From contig CAZMUM010000024.1 of NCBI GenBank assembly GCA_964569385.1, forward strand, positions 1-64,000: a DNA stretch of 64,000 nt. Direction: 5' to 3'. Position 1 is the first letter of the stretch, and every line of letters starts with the position of its first letter. The notes under the pieces are model-generated. The model searched no databases and was not told the DNA's origin. It was given only the letters and a program-made list of their open reading frames with translations. This document shows positions 34,080-43,019 of this stretch, piece by piece. Made by a program: the position numbers and the translations under genes. The DNA is from JAADHX01 sp964569385. GTDB taxonomy: Bacteria; Actinomycetota; Acidimicrobiia; Acidimicrobiales; Poriferisodalaceae.

Positions 34080-35513
34080 ATGATCGAGCACCCTTCGTCG
34101 CCAGCCAAGCCACCAACCGTCGACGACGCTCCGCTTGTGTTCGAAAGCGCTACGAGACTCCGACAGATGATTCACGATCGCGAAGTTTCGGCCTCCGAGC
34201 TGCTAACGGCGCACCTTTCCCAAATCGAAGCGCTCAACCCAGACCTCAACGCGATCGTCACGCTCGACATCGAAGGAGCCACCACCGCAGCCAAGGCGGC
34301 CGACGACAAGACCGCCTCGGGTGCCACCGTCGGGCTGTTACACGGGTTGCCGATGGCGCACAAAGATCTGGCAGACACCGCCGGCATCCGCACCACATAC
34401 GGCTCGCCCCTGTTCGCCGATCACGTTCCCGCGTCGAACAGCCTCCATATCGACAGGCTTCAGAACGCCGGAGCGATCACGATCGGCAAGACCAACAGCC
34501 CCGAGTTTGGCGCCGGTTCCCAGACGTTCAACACCGTGTTTGGTGTTACCTGCAACCCGTGGGACCAATCGAAGACCTGCGGCGGATCAAGTGGCGGTGC
34601 CGCGGTCGCGCTTGCCGCCGGGATGATTCCACTAGCCGATGGTTCCGATATGGGTGGCTCTCTGCGCAACCCGGCCTCATTCTGCGGAATCGTCGGTCTG
34701 CGGCCAACTCCTGGCCGGGTTCCGACTTGGCCCTCTGGTGCTGTCTGGTCGCCATGGGGTGTCGAGGGGCCCATGGGAAGATGCGTTGCCGACGTCGCAC
34801 TTGGCTTGGCCGCGATGAGTGGACCTGACCCCAGGGTCCCACTGGCTCGTCCCGAGCCCGGCGCTACCTTCAACAAGCTGAACCTCTCCCAAGACACGCT
34901 GACCGGAATCCGAATCGGCTGGGACCTCGACCTTGGCGGCCTGCCCATCGATCCGCAGGTAAGGCTCGTTCTCGACCCGGTCCGTGCAGTGTTGGAGTCG
35001 ATAGGCGCGACCACTACGGAGGAGTCGATCAACCTGGTCGGCGCCGACGAAGTGTTTCAAGTGATGCGGGCAGCCGCGTTCGATTCGAAGTTGGGGCCGC
35101 TGGTTGACGAGCACCCTGACCAGTTCAAGGACACGATTCACTGGAACATTGGCGAGTCTCGCCGGCGGCCGCTGTCAGACATGGCCAAGGCCATTGCGGG
35201 TCAGGCCCAGATACACGCGTCGGCGGTCGAGTTCTTTGCATCACACGACGTGCTCGCATGCGTGGTTTCCCAGGTGCCACCGTTCGATTTGGCCACCGAC
35301 TGGGTGCGCGAAATCGACGGACATCAGATGGACACCTACATCGACTGGATGCGGTCATGTTCGGACATCTCCACCACCGGGTGCCCTGCCATTTCGATTC
35401 CCGCCGGCGTTACTCCGAACGGCTTACCCGTTGGGATTCAACTCGTAGCGGCGCACGGCAACGATGCTCGTTTGCTTGAAATTGCCGCTACCGTCGAGGC
35501 TGCGCTGCGCTAG
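34080..35513 (+). CDS. Amidase (amidase signature family)
   Basis: 477 aa hydrolase of small amides. The amidase signature is clear: GLPMAHKDL contains the catalytic Lys, and KTCGGSSGGAAVALAAGMIPLADGSDMGGSLRNPA contains the two catalytic Ser residues, quoted here as a landmark across about 160-200. The GatA-type tRNA amidotransferase is unlikely because no GatC/GatB neighbours exist. Substrate unknown; roles in amide, nitrile or aryl-acylamide breakdown are possible. Confidence 0.9.
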   Translation: MIEHPSSPAKPPTVDDAPLVFESATRLRQMIHDREVSASELLTAHLSQIEALNPDLNAIVTLDIEGATTAAKAADDKTASGATVGLLHGLPMAHKDLADTAGIRTTYGSPLFADHVPASNSLHIDRLQNAGAITIGKTNSPEFGAGSQTFNTVFGVTCNPWDQSKTCGGSSGGAAVALAAGMIPLADGSDMGGSLRNPASFCGIVGLRPTPGRVPTWPSGAVWSPWGVEGPMGRCVADVALGLAAMSGPDPRVPLARPEPGATFNKLNLSQDTLTGIRIGWDLDLGGLPIDPQVRLVLDPVRAVLESIGATTTEESINLVGADEVFQVMRAAAFDSKLGPLVDEHPDQFKDTIHWNIGESRRRPLSDMAKAIAGQAQIHASAVEFFASHDVLACVVSQVPPFDLATDWVREIDGHQMDTYIDWMRSCSDISTTGCPAISIPAGVTPNGLPVGIQLVAAHGNDARLLEIAATVEAALR

Positions 35514-36143
35514 TTACGGCCAGATGCCGTCGCCTGGCGTCTGGTCGAGTTCGCCACCTTCGTAGCAGTCTGATGCTCGATACGTCCCGGGCATTCTCGG
35601 AAACACGTCTTCCCAATACGTCTCGGCCAGAGCCCTGGCCTGCTGGGGTGTAGCGCCAAGCAGTTCAGCGGATTGGGCGTTTGATTGCATAGCCAGGCAC
35701 TCGGTGCGGGCCTCGCTAGTAACCCCAGAAACGTGTATCGCTTCGTGGCTGAGCACGTGTACAGCCACGACTTGGTCCCGATTGTCGACGCCAAAGCCCG
35801 CCCCTCGCCAATCACGGATCTGATCGCAGACCGAGCCCCGTAGTTGCGCGGTGCGGCTCACACCGCCATTGCCATCGAAAGCCACTTCGCCAAGGTTGTT
35901 GTCCAAACGAAACTCCCTGAGGAATCCCTGACACTCGACCGCGGCGGCTGGGACTCCAGACACGATGGCAACCACATCTGCGAGTTCGGCTTCGAGGCGC
36001 ATCTCGCGCCACGTGAGGCCGCCAAAGATCGAAGCGATCAATACGCAGAACCCAACCGAGAGCGAGTGACGACTGCCTTTGAGCACCCAGTGGCCGGCCA
36101 GCGCCAGAGCAAAACCGACGAATATGGCCGAAATCACGAACAT
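35514..36143 (-). CDS. Membrane protein with HEXXH motif, putative metalloprotease
   Basis: 209 aa from the ATG at 36143 (a GTG 10 codons upstream is an alternative). Two membrane segments (about 2-22 and 29-46) lead to a soluble domain carrying HEAIH (133-137), then SEARTEC, whose Glu could be a third zinc ligand. Four Cys residues (C71, C106, C149 and one near the C-terminus) may form disulfides outside the cell. No family was recognised. The stop follows the convergent amidase gene by only a base or two. Confidence 0.7.
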   Translation of the reverse strand: MFVISAIFVGFALALAGHWVLKGSRHSLSVGFCVLIASIFGGLTWREMRLEAELADVVAIVSGVPAAAVECQGFLREFRLDNNLGEVAFDGNGGVSRTAQLRGSVCDQIRDWRGAGFGVDNRDQVVAVHVLSHEAIHVSGVTSEARTECLAMQSNAQSAELLGATPQQARALAETYWEDVFPRMPGTYRASDCYEGGELDQTPGDGIWP

Positions 36144-36194
36144 CGGAGGCCTCGTTCGGGATGACTGTCCCACCCCCTATGCAGAATGTCTCCT

Positions 36195-36350
36195 ATGAAA
36201 CAGCCGCTCCTTCTCCTCCAGTACGACGAGACCATCCCGGAGTGGAAGCTCGACCAGTCAGTTCGCGATCGCGGCCGCGCTGGTGTGGCTATCGCACGGG
36301 CAGCACTCGACGCTGCGAGGCCAACCTTCCTAGATAGCGAAGCGGCATGA
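36195..36350 (+). CDS. Small 51-aa protein with RxxGRAGVAxARAAL motif
   Basis: An ATG at 36195 opens 51 codons ending at a TGA at 36348-36350. The sequence starts MKQPLLLLQYDE, continues WKLDQSVRDRGRAG and VAIARAALDAARP, and reads as an amphipathic basic helix. I recall similar short proteins ending in LDxxTRxxGRxGVAxAR in actinobacterial genomes, but could not check. It has no clear ribosome site. It sits alone between the HEXXH membrane protein and the nuclease gene. Confidence 0.55.
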   Translation: MKQPLLLLQYDETIPEWKLDQSVRDRGRAGVAIARAALDAARPTFLDSEAA

Positions 36351-36463
36351 CGCACAGCCTTCTCCAAAGTCGAGGGTCATCAATAGCCGTCGGCCGCCGC
36401 ACCGCCAAGTCAACTCAAGGCCACAAAGGAGCAAAGCCAACAGTCCGTTAGCGTGTGTGGGTC

Positions 36464-37120
36464 ATGCCCAACCTTCGAGTACTGCGCCGCGGCCCAAATG
36501 GACTGGCCGAAACGTCTGGCCAACGGTTGGGTGTTGCCGTTTCGCTGATGCTATTCGTTTCGGGCTGCTCGATTGCTACCGAGCCAAGCAGCGGTTCTTT
36601 TCCTGAGACAAGCACCTCAACCAACGCCAGCACTTCCACGAGCCCGACTCCTGGGGCGTCACCGGAATCTGGGTCGGTTCCCCTCGTCCCGAACGCCCAG
36701 GTCGTGTTCGTGATCGATGGCGACACCATTGAGGTCGACATCGACGGAATCCAAGAGACAATCCGATTCATTGGCATCGACACTCCCGAAAAGACCGGCG
36801 GGTTTAGGCCCGCTGAGTGCTACGGCGACGAAGCCAGCGAGCGCATGCGTCAGTTACTCGAACCAGGCGATGCCATCAGGCTCGAACTCGACATCGAGGC
36901 TCGCGACCGCTTCGAACGGCTATTGGCCTACGTATATTCGCCCGATGGGTTACTGAACGAGCTCATGGTGGCCGAGGGTTACGCCGAGGCCGTCCGGTTC
37001 GAACCAAACACGACCCTCGCAACTCGTTTCGAGGCCGCAGAGGCGTCGGCAAAAGAGTTCAACCTCGGGCTCTGGCGCGACTGCGGCAGCGCCGATGTAC
37101 TTCTCGAGCCCGCCGGTTAA
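36464..37120 (+). CDS. Thermonuclease-like (SNase) lipoprotein
   Basis: 218 aa exported nuclease. A signal peptide ending SGCS gives a probable lipoprotein, followed by a Ser/Thr/Pro linker (to about 70). The SNase domain has VIDGDTIEVDIDG, RFIGIDTPE and RDRFERLLAYVY, which supply the calcium-binding Asp and the catalytic Arg/Glu of staphylococcal nuclease. It likely degrades extracellular DNA/RNA. The ATG at 36464 was preferred; a GTG three codons upstream is possible. Confidence 0.87.
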   Translation: MPNLRVLRRGPNGLAETSGQRLGVAVSLMLFVSGCSIATEPSSGSFPETSTSTNASTSTSPTPGASPESGSVPLVPNAQVVFVIDGDTIEVDIDGIQETIRFIGIDTPEKTGGFRPAECYGDEASERMRQLLEPGDAIRLELDIEARDRFERLLAYVYSPDGLLNELMVAEGYAEAVRFEPNTTLATRFEAAEASAKEFNLGLWRDCGSADVLLEPAG

Positions 37121-37128
37121 CAAACCAG

Positions 37129-37512
37129 CTACGAGCGATCTGTCGCCTCGCCGAGGGACTTTCGGGCTGCGGTCGCCACGTCGGAATCCCACAAAGGCAA
37201 CATCTCGAGCCACTTCGACATATCGCCAGACATCTTCAACCGACCCTGCATAAAGTGCGCAGCTGCGGTCACTTCGCCATCAAGCAAACGAACAAAGTCG
37301 ACGAACTTCGCAGTCAGGACCACATCGGCACCCTTCGTGGCACCCGTCTCGACAGTCACGTCCGAACCAGCAAAGGTTTCGGTCCAAGCGACCTTGCCAG
37401 CCGGACTCTTCTCGATAGCGGTCGAAACAGTGACGCTCAAGCCAGCCACTGAGCGTGCCGCTGCCGCGTGTGCAGCTTGTTCGATCCATTCGTCGGAGCC
37501 AATGACCGCCAT
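37129..37512 (-). CDS. SCP2 sterol-binding-like domain protein
   Basis: 127 aa lipid-binding protein of the SCP2 fold. Landmarks are the central beta-strands VTVETGATKGADVVLTAKF and the characteristic QGRLKMSGDMSKWLEML near the C-terminus. It starts 1 base after the stop of the mycothiol amidase gene and so belongs to the same transcript. A ligand, lipid or aromatic, cannot be predicted. Confidence 0.82.
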   Translation of the reverse strand: MAVIGSDEWIEQAAHAAAARSVAGLSVTVSTAIEKSPAGKVAWTETFAGSDVTVETGATKGADVVLTAKFVDFVRLLDGEVTAAAHFMQGRLKMSGDMSKWLEMLPLWDSDVATAARKSLGEATDRS

Positions 37513-37513
37513 A

Positions 37514-38365
37514 TCAGTCTCTCAGACCGGCAAATAGGTCGGTTTCGGGCAGGTTGGTTTCGACGCGGCTCTCCATGATCCGAAATTCCTCGAATGGGTG
37601 GATCTTGTCCTGGACTTCGGCTGGAAGCCCGAACCAGAACGGACTCGTTGGATCGACTTGGGTTGCATGAGCCAACAACGCCTGACTCCGAATTCGGTTG
37701 TCGACAGGAATTGTGGTCGAGATCAGATGGTCCTGATCGGGACGATCGAACCACTTCTCGTCGAAGGGTGACTCGAGATCGAGGCGCCCGAACGCTTCGT
37801 GAATCTGAAGCATTCGTTTGCGACTCCAAACGGTGCAATAGAGCTTCGACGGCGTCCATGCCGGCCCAAGGTCTGGGTATGCGTCAGGGTCGCCGGCCGC
37901 GTCCCAAGCAGGCATAGTGATGTTGTAGACCTGAAGATGATCGGGGTGTGGGTAACCCGATTGATCCTCGGGGTAGGTGACTATTACCTGTGGTTTGACC
38001 CGCCTAATTACCTCAACAAGTCGACCGACAGCTTCGTCGAGATCAGCGTTGGCGAAGGCGTCTGGGTGGGCGTTCACATCGCTGTCTGGCATGCCGCTGT
38101 CTCGAAACCCGAGCCACACCACCTCGTCATAGCCAATCACCTCAGCCGCCAACTTCAGCTCGTCTCGCCTAACCTGTTCGAGGTTGTCAACTACTTCTGG
38201 CCGGTCCATGGCCGGGTTAAGGATGTCGCCAGCCTCACCACCGGTACAACAGACCAGCGTGGTGTGAACCCCAGAGTCGGCGTAGTGGCGGATAGTACCT
38301 GGCCCCTTGGAGCTCTCGTCATCGGGGTGAGCATGAACGGTGAGGATGGAGAGGCGGTCTGACAT
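37514..38365 (-). CDS. mca: Mycothiol S-conjugate amidase Mca
   Basis: Zinc amidase of the GlcNAc-PI deacetylase (LmbE) fold, 283 aa, which cleaves mycothiol adducts of toxins. Zinc-binding AHPDDES (about 12-18) and the distal HPDHLQVY are visible. The length and the early TVHAHPDDESSKGPGTIRHYAD match Mca better than MshB. This indicates mycothiol as the major thiol, supporting an actinobacterial origin. The start at 38365 was chosen because the longer frame upstream is a shadow of nfeD. Divergent from the NfeD gene. Confidence 0.9.
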   Translation of the reverse strand: MSDRLSILTVHAHPDDESSKGPGTIRHYADSGVHTTLVCCTGGEAGDILNPAMDRPEVVDNLEQVRRDELKLAAEVIGYDEVVWLGFRDSGMPDSDVNAHPDAFANADLDEAVGRLVEVIRRVKPQVIVTYPEDQSGYPHPDHLQVYNITMPAWDAAGDPDAYPDLGPAWTPSKLYCTVWSRKRMLQIHEAFGRLDLESPFDEKWFDRPDQDHLISTTIPVDNRIRSQALLAHATQVDPTSPFWFGLPAEVQDKIHPFEEFRIMESRVETNLPETDLFAGLRD

Positions 38366-38499
38366 TGGACGTGAAGCTACCAACCCAGAACCCGTCAGCC
38401 ACGCCTGTACCAACCAATGGAACCGACTGCGGGCCTTCGTCGTTGATACCTTTAACTTCCAACGCGGGTCGTGGGCGACCCTTGACGAAAGGGCTAACA

Positions 38500-38988
38500 G
38501 TGGATTCACCAGAGTCATGGGTATTGATATGGCTTGCCATCGCCGGATTCTTCTTGATCGGAGAGATCTTCGTAGCAGGCACGTTCTTCCTGCTGCCGTT
38601 CGGCATATCGGCACTACTAGCGATGCTCTTGTCCATCGTCGGTGCCCCGATTTGGCTTCAGTGGGTGACCTTTGTGGTCGTTGGAATTGGACTGTTCGTG
38701 GTTATGTTGCGCTGGGGCCAGCGCTTTCAGGCAGAACAACCACTTCCGGTGGGAGTCGGCGCCGATCGTCTCGTAGGTGAAGTGGGTCTTGTAACTGGGA
38801 GCATTCCGTCCGAACCCACACAATCAGGCAGAGTTCAGATCGGTGCCGAGGATTGGGCCGCAGAGAGCGTGGGCAACGTCAGCATCGAGGCCGGCGCCGT
38901 CGTCGAGGTCATCAAAGTACGAGGCACACGGGTGATAGTTAGCCCGGTAGAGGTCACAGCAAACGAAACAATTAAGGGAGCAAGTTGA
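38500..38988 (+). CDS. NfeD family membrane protein
   Basis: 162 aa from a GTG at 38500 with an AAGGG site. Three or so membrane segments (about 8-75: WVLIWLAIAGFFLIGEIF onward) are followed by an OB-fold domain (about 85-155) with GEVGLVTG and VEVIKVRGTRVIV. NfeD proteins pair with stomatin-like SPFH proteins in membrane microdomains. Here the stop overlaps the SPFH start as TGATG, an arrangement typical of such pairs. Confidence 0.87.
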   Translation: MDSPESWVLIWLAIAGFFLIGEIFVAGTFFLLPFGISALLAMLLSIVGAPIWLQWVTFVVVGIGLFVVMLRWGQRFQAEQPLPVGVGADRLVGEVGLVTGSIPSEPTQSGRVQIGAEDWAAESVGNVSIEAGAVVEVIKVRGTRVIVSPVEVTANETIKGAS

Positions 38989-39989
38989 TGGTAGTACTAA
39001 TCATTCTGGGCGCCATCGCCCTAATGGTGTTGGTGTTCCTGGCCGCCGCGGTCAAGATCATCCGTCCGTATCAGCGGGGTATCGTCGAGCGCCTCGGAAA
39101 GTACAAGGACACCTACGAACCTGGCCTTCAGGTCATCATTCCCTTTGTCGACACCATCCGTCTCGTCGACATGCGCGAACAAGTGATCGACGTTCCGCCC
39201 CAAGAGGTCATTACCAAGGACAACGTTGTTGTCGCCGTCGACGCGGTGGTCTTCTACGAACCGACCGACCCTCGCAGGCTCGTCTACAACATCTCCAACT
39301 TCGTTTTGGCTATCACCAAGCTGGCTCAAACCAACCTGCGTAACCTCATCGGCGACCTCGATCTCGATTCCGCACTGACATCACGCGACACCGTCAACAC
39401 CAGCCTTCGCGAGATACTCGACGACGCCACCGACAAGTGGGGTGTTCGGGTAGTCAGGGTCGAGATCCAACGAATTGATCCTCCCGCCGAAGTTGTCGCG
39501 GCAATGCACGAGCAAATGAAGGCCGAACGTACCCGCCGGGCCACGGTCACCGAGTCACAAGGTTTCCGCGAGTCGGAGATTCTTCGGGCCGAGGGCGACA
39601 AGCAGTCGGCAATCCTCACCGCCGAGGGCGTCAAGCAGGCGGAAATTCTTGGCGCAGAGGGCGAGGCAGCCGCAGTCAGGACAATCGCCGAAGCCGAACG
39701 ATTCAGGCTCGAAACCGTCGCCGCTGGCCAAGCCGAATCGACCAGGCAGAACTTCGCAGCCATCCACGACGGCGACCCGACCCAGGATCTGTTGGCTATC
39801 AAATACCTCGAAGCCTTAGCTGCGCTCGCCGACGGTCAAGCCACGAAGCTGATCATTCCAGTCGAGTTCAGCGGAGTCCTCGGTGCGGTCGCCGGTATCA
39901 GCGAAGCAATGCAAAACGACACAACCCCGGCCCGTCGAGCCCAAGACCCAGCCCTCGATACCGGCGAGGCCGCTGGCGCCGACGGCTAA
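38988..39989 (+). CDS. SPFH/Band 7 (stomatin-like) protein
   Basis: 333 aa membrane scaffold protein. An N-terminal membrane segment (IILGAIALMVLVFLAAAV) precedes the SPFH domain (IIRPYQRGIVERLGKY, then PGLQVIIPFVDTIRLVDMRE). A long helical/coiled-coil region (about 170-260), rich in Glu/Arg/Ala with repeated AEG units (ILRAEGDKQSAILTAEGVKQ), follows. It likely organises oligomers in membrane microdomains with NfeD. GGGAG lies 7 bases before the ATG. A palindromic repeat lies immediately after the stop. Confidence 0.92.
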   Translation: MVVLIILGAIALMVLVFLAAAVKIIRPYQRGIVERLGKYKDTYEPGLQVIIPFVDTIRLVDMREQVIDVPPQEVITKDNVVVAVDAVVFYEPTDPRRLVYNISNFVLAITKLAQTNLRNLIGDLDLDSALTSRDTVNTSLREILDDATDKWGVRVVRVEIQRIDPPAEVVAAMHEQMKAERTRRATVTESQGFRESEILRAEGDKQSAILTAEGVKQAEILGAEGEAAAVRTIAEAERFRLETVAAGQAESTRQNFAAIHDGDPTQDLLAIKYLEALAALADGQATKLIIPVEFSGVLGAVAGISEAMQNDTTPARRAQDPALDTGEAAGADG

Positions 39990-39997
39990 CAAAACCG

Positions 39998-40045
39998 AAC
40001 CAGTGTCGAGGATCGTTGCCGTGGCCCCAATCCTCGACACTGGTT
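39998..40045. repeat. Dispersed palindrome AACCAGTGTCGAGGAT, copy 1
   Basis: AACCAGTGTCGAGGAT (39998-40013) and its exact complement ATCCTCGACACTGGTT (40030-40045) flank a 16-base centre. A second copy, inverted, lies at 54755-54802. Here it separates the SPFH gene from the EamA gene in the same direction and overlaps a spurious TTG start of the latter. It likely forms a terminator-like hairpin. Confidence 0.8.
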
Positions 40046-40055
40046 GCAGATTCTG

Positions 40056-40889
40056 ATGGGGGCCGCTCTTGCACTGCTGGCCGCCCTGACCTGGGGAACG
40101 GGCGATTATCTCGGCGGTATAGCCACCAAGAGGCAGCCGGTCATCACCGTTGCTGCCTCAGCTCAGATCGGTGGCCTCGGGGTAGTTGTGGCTGCGGCAT
40201 TCCTACTCGGAGGATCTCCAACTTGGGAGGATCTGTTCTTCCCCGGCTTGGGCGGTGCTGCTGGAGCAGTTGGTCTGCTCCTGCTCTACCACGGTCTTGC
40301 CACCGGCACGGTGTCGGTGGTTGCCCCAATTACTGGTGTGATGTCGGCCGCGATTCCTACGGTCTGGGGTTTTCTCAACGGCGAGTCCGTTGGCCGAACA
40401 AGTGCATTGGGGTTACTGGTCGGCCTGGTCGCCATCGCGCTGATCAGCCAAGACGGCAGCGCTTCCCAAGACCGCTCAGGACTAGCCGGCCGATCGGTGC
40501 TGATCGCGTTGGCCGCGGGAACGTCGTTCGGACTTTTCATTGTGGCCCTCTCGGTTGCGGGCGACGACGCTGGCCTATTTCCAATTCTTGCCGCGCGTGC
40601 TGTCTCTTTGCCGCTGCTGATTCTCCTCGCAGTTGTTGCGGCGAAGCCAGTCACAGCAAAGCTGGATCGGCTGGTCATCTTCGGAGCCGGAATCTTCGAC
40701 GCCGCGGCCAACGCCTTGGTGCTCGTCGCCCTGCGAGACGGTGTCATAGTGGCCACCGTGCTTAGCAGTATGTATCCCGCTGCGACCGTCCTATGGGCGC
40801 GACTCATTGAGGGCGAACGAGTGCGCCCGGCTCAGAAGTTCGGACTGCTGTTGGCTGGCGCCGCGGTCGTTCTCATTGTGATCCGATGA
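40056..40889 (+). CDS. EamA/DMT family transporter
   Basis: 277 aa polytopic membrane protein with ten or so predicted segments arranged as two EamA halves (AALALLAALTWGTGDYLGG near the start; LIALAAGTSFGLFIVALSV beginning the second half). Drug/metabolite superfamily exporters carry diverse small molecules; the substrate here is unknown. The ATG at 40056 was preferred to the TTG at 40044, which lies in the palindrome. It ends 86 bases before the dehydrogenase operon. Confidence 0.88.
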   Translation: MGAALALLAALTWGTGDYLGGIATKRQPVITVAASAQIGGLGVVVAAAFLLGGSPTWEDLFFPGLGGAAGAVGLLLLYHGLATGTVSVVAPITGVMSAAIPTVWGFLNGESVGRTSALGLLVGLVAIALISQDGSASQDRSGLAGRSVLIALAAGTSFGLFIVALSVAGDDAGLFPILAARAVSLPLLILLAVVAAKPVTAKLDRLVIFGAGIFDAAANALVLVALRDGVIVATVLSSMYPAATVLWARLIEGERVRPAQKFGLLLAGAAVVLIVIR

Positions 40890-40974
40890 GCGCATTACCG
40901 AACTCTCGATCAAGCCACATGACAGCGACGCACCGGTGCGGCAGGATGAGAGCCAAAGCAATGGAGGACGCCGG

Positions 40975-41994
40975 GTGAACCACGAGGTCAATTCGCTTAC
41001 CGACGAAGACCTACGACAGATGCTGACCGACATGATTGGGGCGCGGGTGTGCTCCAATCGTGCGTTCAACCTTCAGCGCCAGGGCCGGGCCGGCACCAAC
41101 GCGCCGGTCGACGGAAGCGAGGCGATCGTAGTCGGGACAGCCATGGCGCTCGACCCAACGACCGATTGGATACTGCCTCAGTACCGCGAACAGGTTGCGC
41201 TTGCCCGATTCGGACCAGAAGTTCTGGATCGTTATGTGAAGTACATCCTTGGCCATCCCGATGGCGGGCATATGCCTGAGGGGACCAACGTGTGGCCTCC
41301 CCAGATCAGCCTCGCTACACAGGCCCCTCATGGCGTGGGCATGGCTTGGGGAATCCAGCAGCAGGGCCTGGCTGGTTGCGTGGTGGTTTTCATAGGCGAC
41401 GGCTCGACATCGGAAGGCGATTTCTACGAGGCGGCCAACTTCGCAGGGGTGCTGCGGGTGCCGGTGATCTTTGTGGTCATCAATAACGGTTGGGCGATTT
41501 CCACTCCTGTGTCGGCCCAGACGAACGCCAAGAACTTCGCCGCGAAGGCCCACGCGTTCGGTTTTCCTGGGGTGACAGTCGATGGAACCGATCCGGTCGA
41601 AGTGTTCAACACAATCGCCGAAGCCAGAACCAGAGCAGTAGCCGGCGCCGGACCAACTCTGGTCGAGGCCGTAACGACCAGACTCGCGCCACACACGACT
41701 GCCGATGATCCTACGCGGTACATCTCGTCGGAGCAGATAGCTGCGGCCCTCGAGAACGACCCGGTTAACGGTTTCGAAGAACAGTTGATAACCCGAGGCA
41801 TCTGGCAGTCATCTGATCGAGAGCGGGCCGAAACCGAAGCCGACGAACGGATGGACCAGGCGGTTCGCGACGGCGAGGCCAACCCTGCCAACCCGATCAC
41901 TGTGTTCGACCATGTATACGCCGAGCGCACACCACGCCTCGAAAGACAACGACTCGAGTTCATCGAGCACTACGGCGAAGGGAACACTCAGTGA
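40975..41994 (+). CDS. 2-oxoacid dehydrogenase E1 component, alpha subunit
   Basis: 339 aa thiamine-diphosphate decarboxylase subunit of a pyruvate/branched-chain 2-oxoacid dehydrogenase complex. The ThDP motif runs from GDGSTSEGDFYEAANFAG to FVVINN. The substrate-side region HPDGGHMPEGTNVWPPQ and the C-terminal phosphorylation-loop-like RLAPHTTADDPTRY are typical of heterotetrameric E1 alpha, closer to the branched-chain type. The GTG start at 40975 has a strong GGAGG site. It overlaps the beta-subunit start by 4 bases (GTGA). Confidence 0.93.
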   Translation: MNHEVNSLTDEDLRQMLTDMIGARVCSNRAFNLQRQGRAGTNAPVDGSEAIVVGTAMALDPTTDWILPQYREQVALARFGPEVLDRYVKYILGHPDGGHMPEGTNVWPPQISLATQAPHGVGMAWGIQQQGLAGCVVVFIGDGSTSEGDFYEAANFAGVLRVPVIFVVINNGWAISTPVSAQTNAKNFAAKAHAFGFPGVTVDGTDPVEVFNTIAEARTRAVAGAGPTLVEAVTTRLAPHTTADDPTRYISSEQIAAALENDPVNGFEEQLITRGIWQSSDRERAETEADERMDQAVRDGEANPANPITVFDHVYAERTPRLERQRLEFIEHYGEGNTQ

Positions 41995-43019
41995 CCGACT
42001 CCCACACCGCCGCATCCGACTCGTGCGATGCCGTCGATACAACCGTCATGACGATGGTCGAAGCGATAAACCACACGTTGCACCGAGAAATGGAACGCGA
42101 CGAACGGGTGATTGTCTTCGGCGAAGACGTTGGCGTAAACGGCGGTGTGTTTCGGGCGACCGAAGGCTTGCAAAGCACGTTCGGTAGCAGTCGCGTGGGC
42201 GACACACCAATCGCCGAAGCCGTTATCGCCGGAACAGCAGTAGGTCTGGCCGCCGCCGGCATGGTTCCGGTGCCAGAGATTCAGTTCCTCGGGTTCTCCT
42301 ACCAGGCCATGCACCAGATCTCTGGCCAGATCGCCAGGCTCCGATACCGCACCCGCGGCCGGTTCGAGGGTCGCATCACTATCCGTTCCCCGTTTGGTGG
42401 CGGCGTTCGGACACCAGAACTTCACAGCGACTCCCTTGAGGCCCAATACGCCAACGTCCCTGGGCTCAAGATTGTGATGCCTGCCAGTGCCGCCGATGCC
42501 AAAGGCCTGTTGACGACAGCTATTCGCGACCCCGACCCGGTTCTGTTCCTCGAACCGCTTAGGGGCTACCGAATGATCAAGGATCCGGTTCCCCTCGGCG
42601 AACACCTTGTCGAGTTCGGTCAGGCCAGAGTGGTCACGCCAGGCACCGACGTGGTCATCATCGCCTGGAGCTACATGGTCGAAGTGGCCAGGCGCGCCGC
42701 CGAAGAACTCCGAACACAAGGAATTGCTGCGAAGGTTCTAGACCTTCGCACCCTCGTACCACTAGATATTGAATCGATCGTTGCCTCGGTAGTCGAATGT
42801 GGGCGAGTTGTCGTTGTCCAAGAGGCTCCTGAAACCAACGGATTCGCTTCGGAGATCATCGCCACCATCAACGACGAGGCGTTCTATTCGTTAGAGGCAC
42901 CTGTCGCCAGGGTGAGCGGTTGGGACGCTCCCTACCCCGTAGGACAACTCGAAGACACCTACGTTCCCGATGTCGGAAGAGTTGTGGCCGCCGTTCGAAC
43001 AACCGTTGGTGCCCAATGA
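41991..43019 (+). CDS. 2-oxoacid dehydrogenase E1 component, beta subunit
   Basis: 342 aa transketolase-like partner of the alpha subunit. Landmarks: MTMVEAINHTLHREMERDERVIVFGEDVG (start region), FGSSRVGDTPIAEAVIAGTAVGLAA and RSPFGGG, plus LDLRTLVPLDIESI in the C-terminal domain. Starts at a GTG overlapping the alpha stop and its own stop overlaps the E2 ATG, so all subunits are translationally coupled for stoichiometry. Confidence 0.93.
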   Translation: MTDSHTAASDSCDAVDTTVMTMVEAINHTLHREMERDERVIVFGEDVGVNGGVFRATEGLQSTFGSSRVGDTPIAEAVIAGTAVGLAAAGMVPVPEIQFLGFSYQAMHQISGQIARLRYRTRGRFEGRITIRSPFGGGVRTPELHSDSLEAQYANVPGLKIVMPASAADAKGLLTTAIRDPDPVLFLEPLRGYRMIKDPVPLGEHLVEFGQARVVTPGTDVVIIAWSYMVEVARRAAEELRTQGIAAKVLDLRTLVPLDIESIVASVVECGRVVVVQEAPETNGFASEIIATINDEAFYSLEAPVARVSGWDAPYPVGQLEDTYVPDVGRVVAAVRTTVGAQ

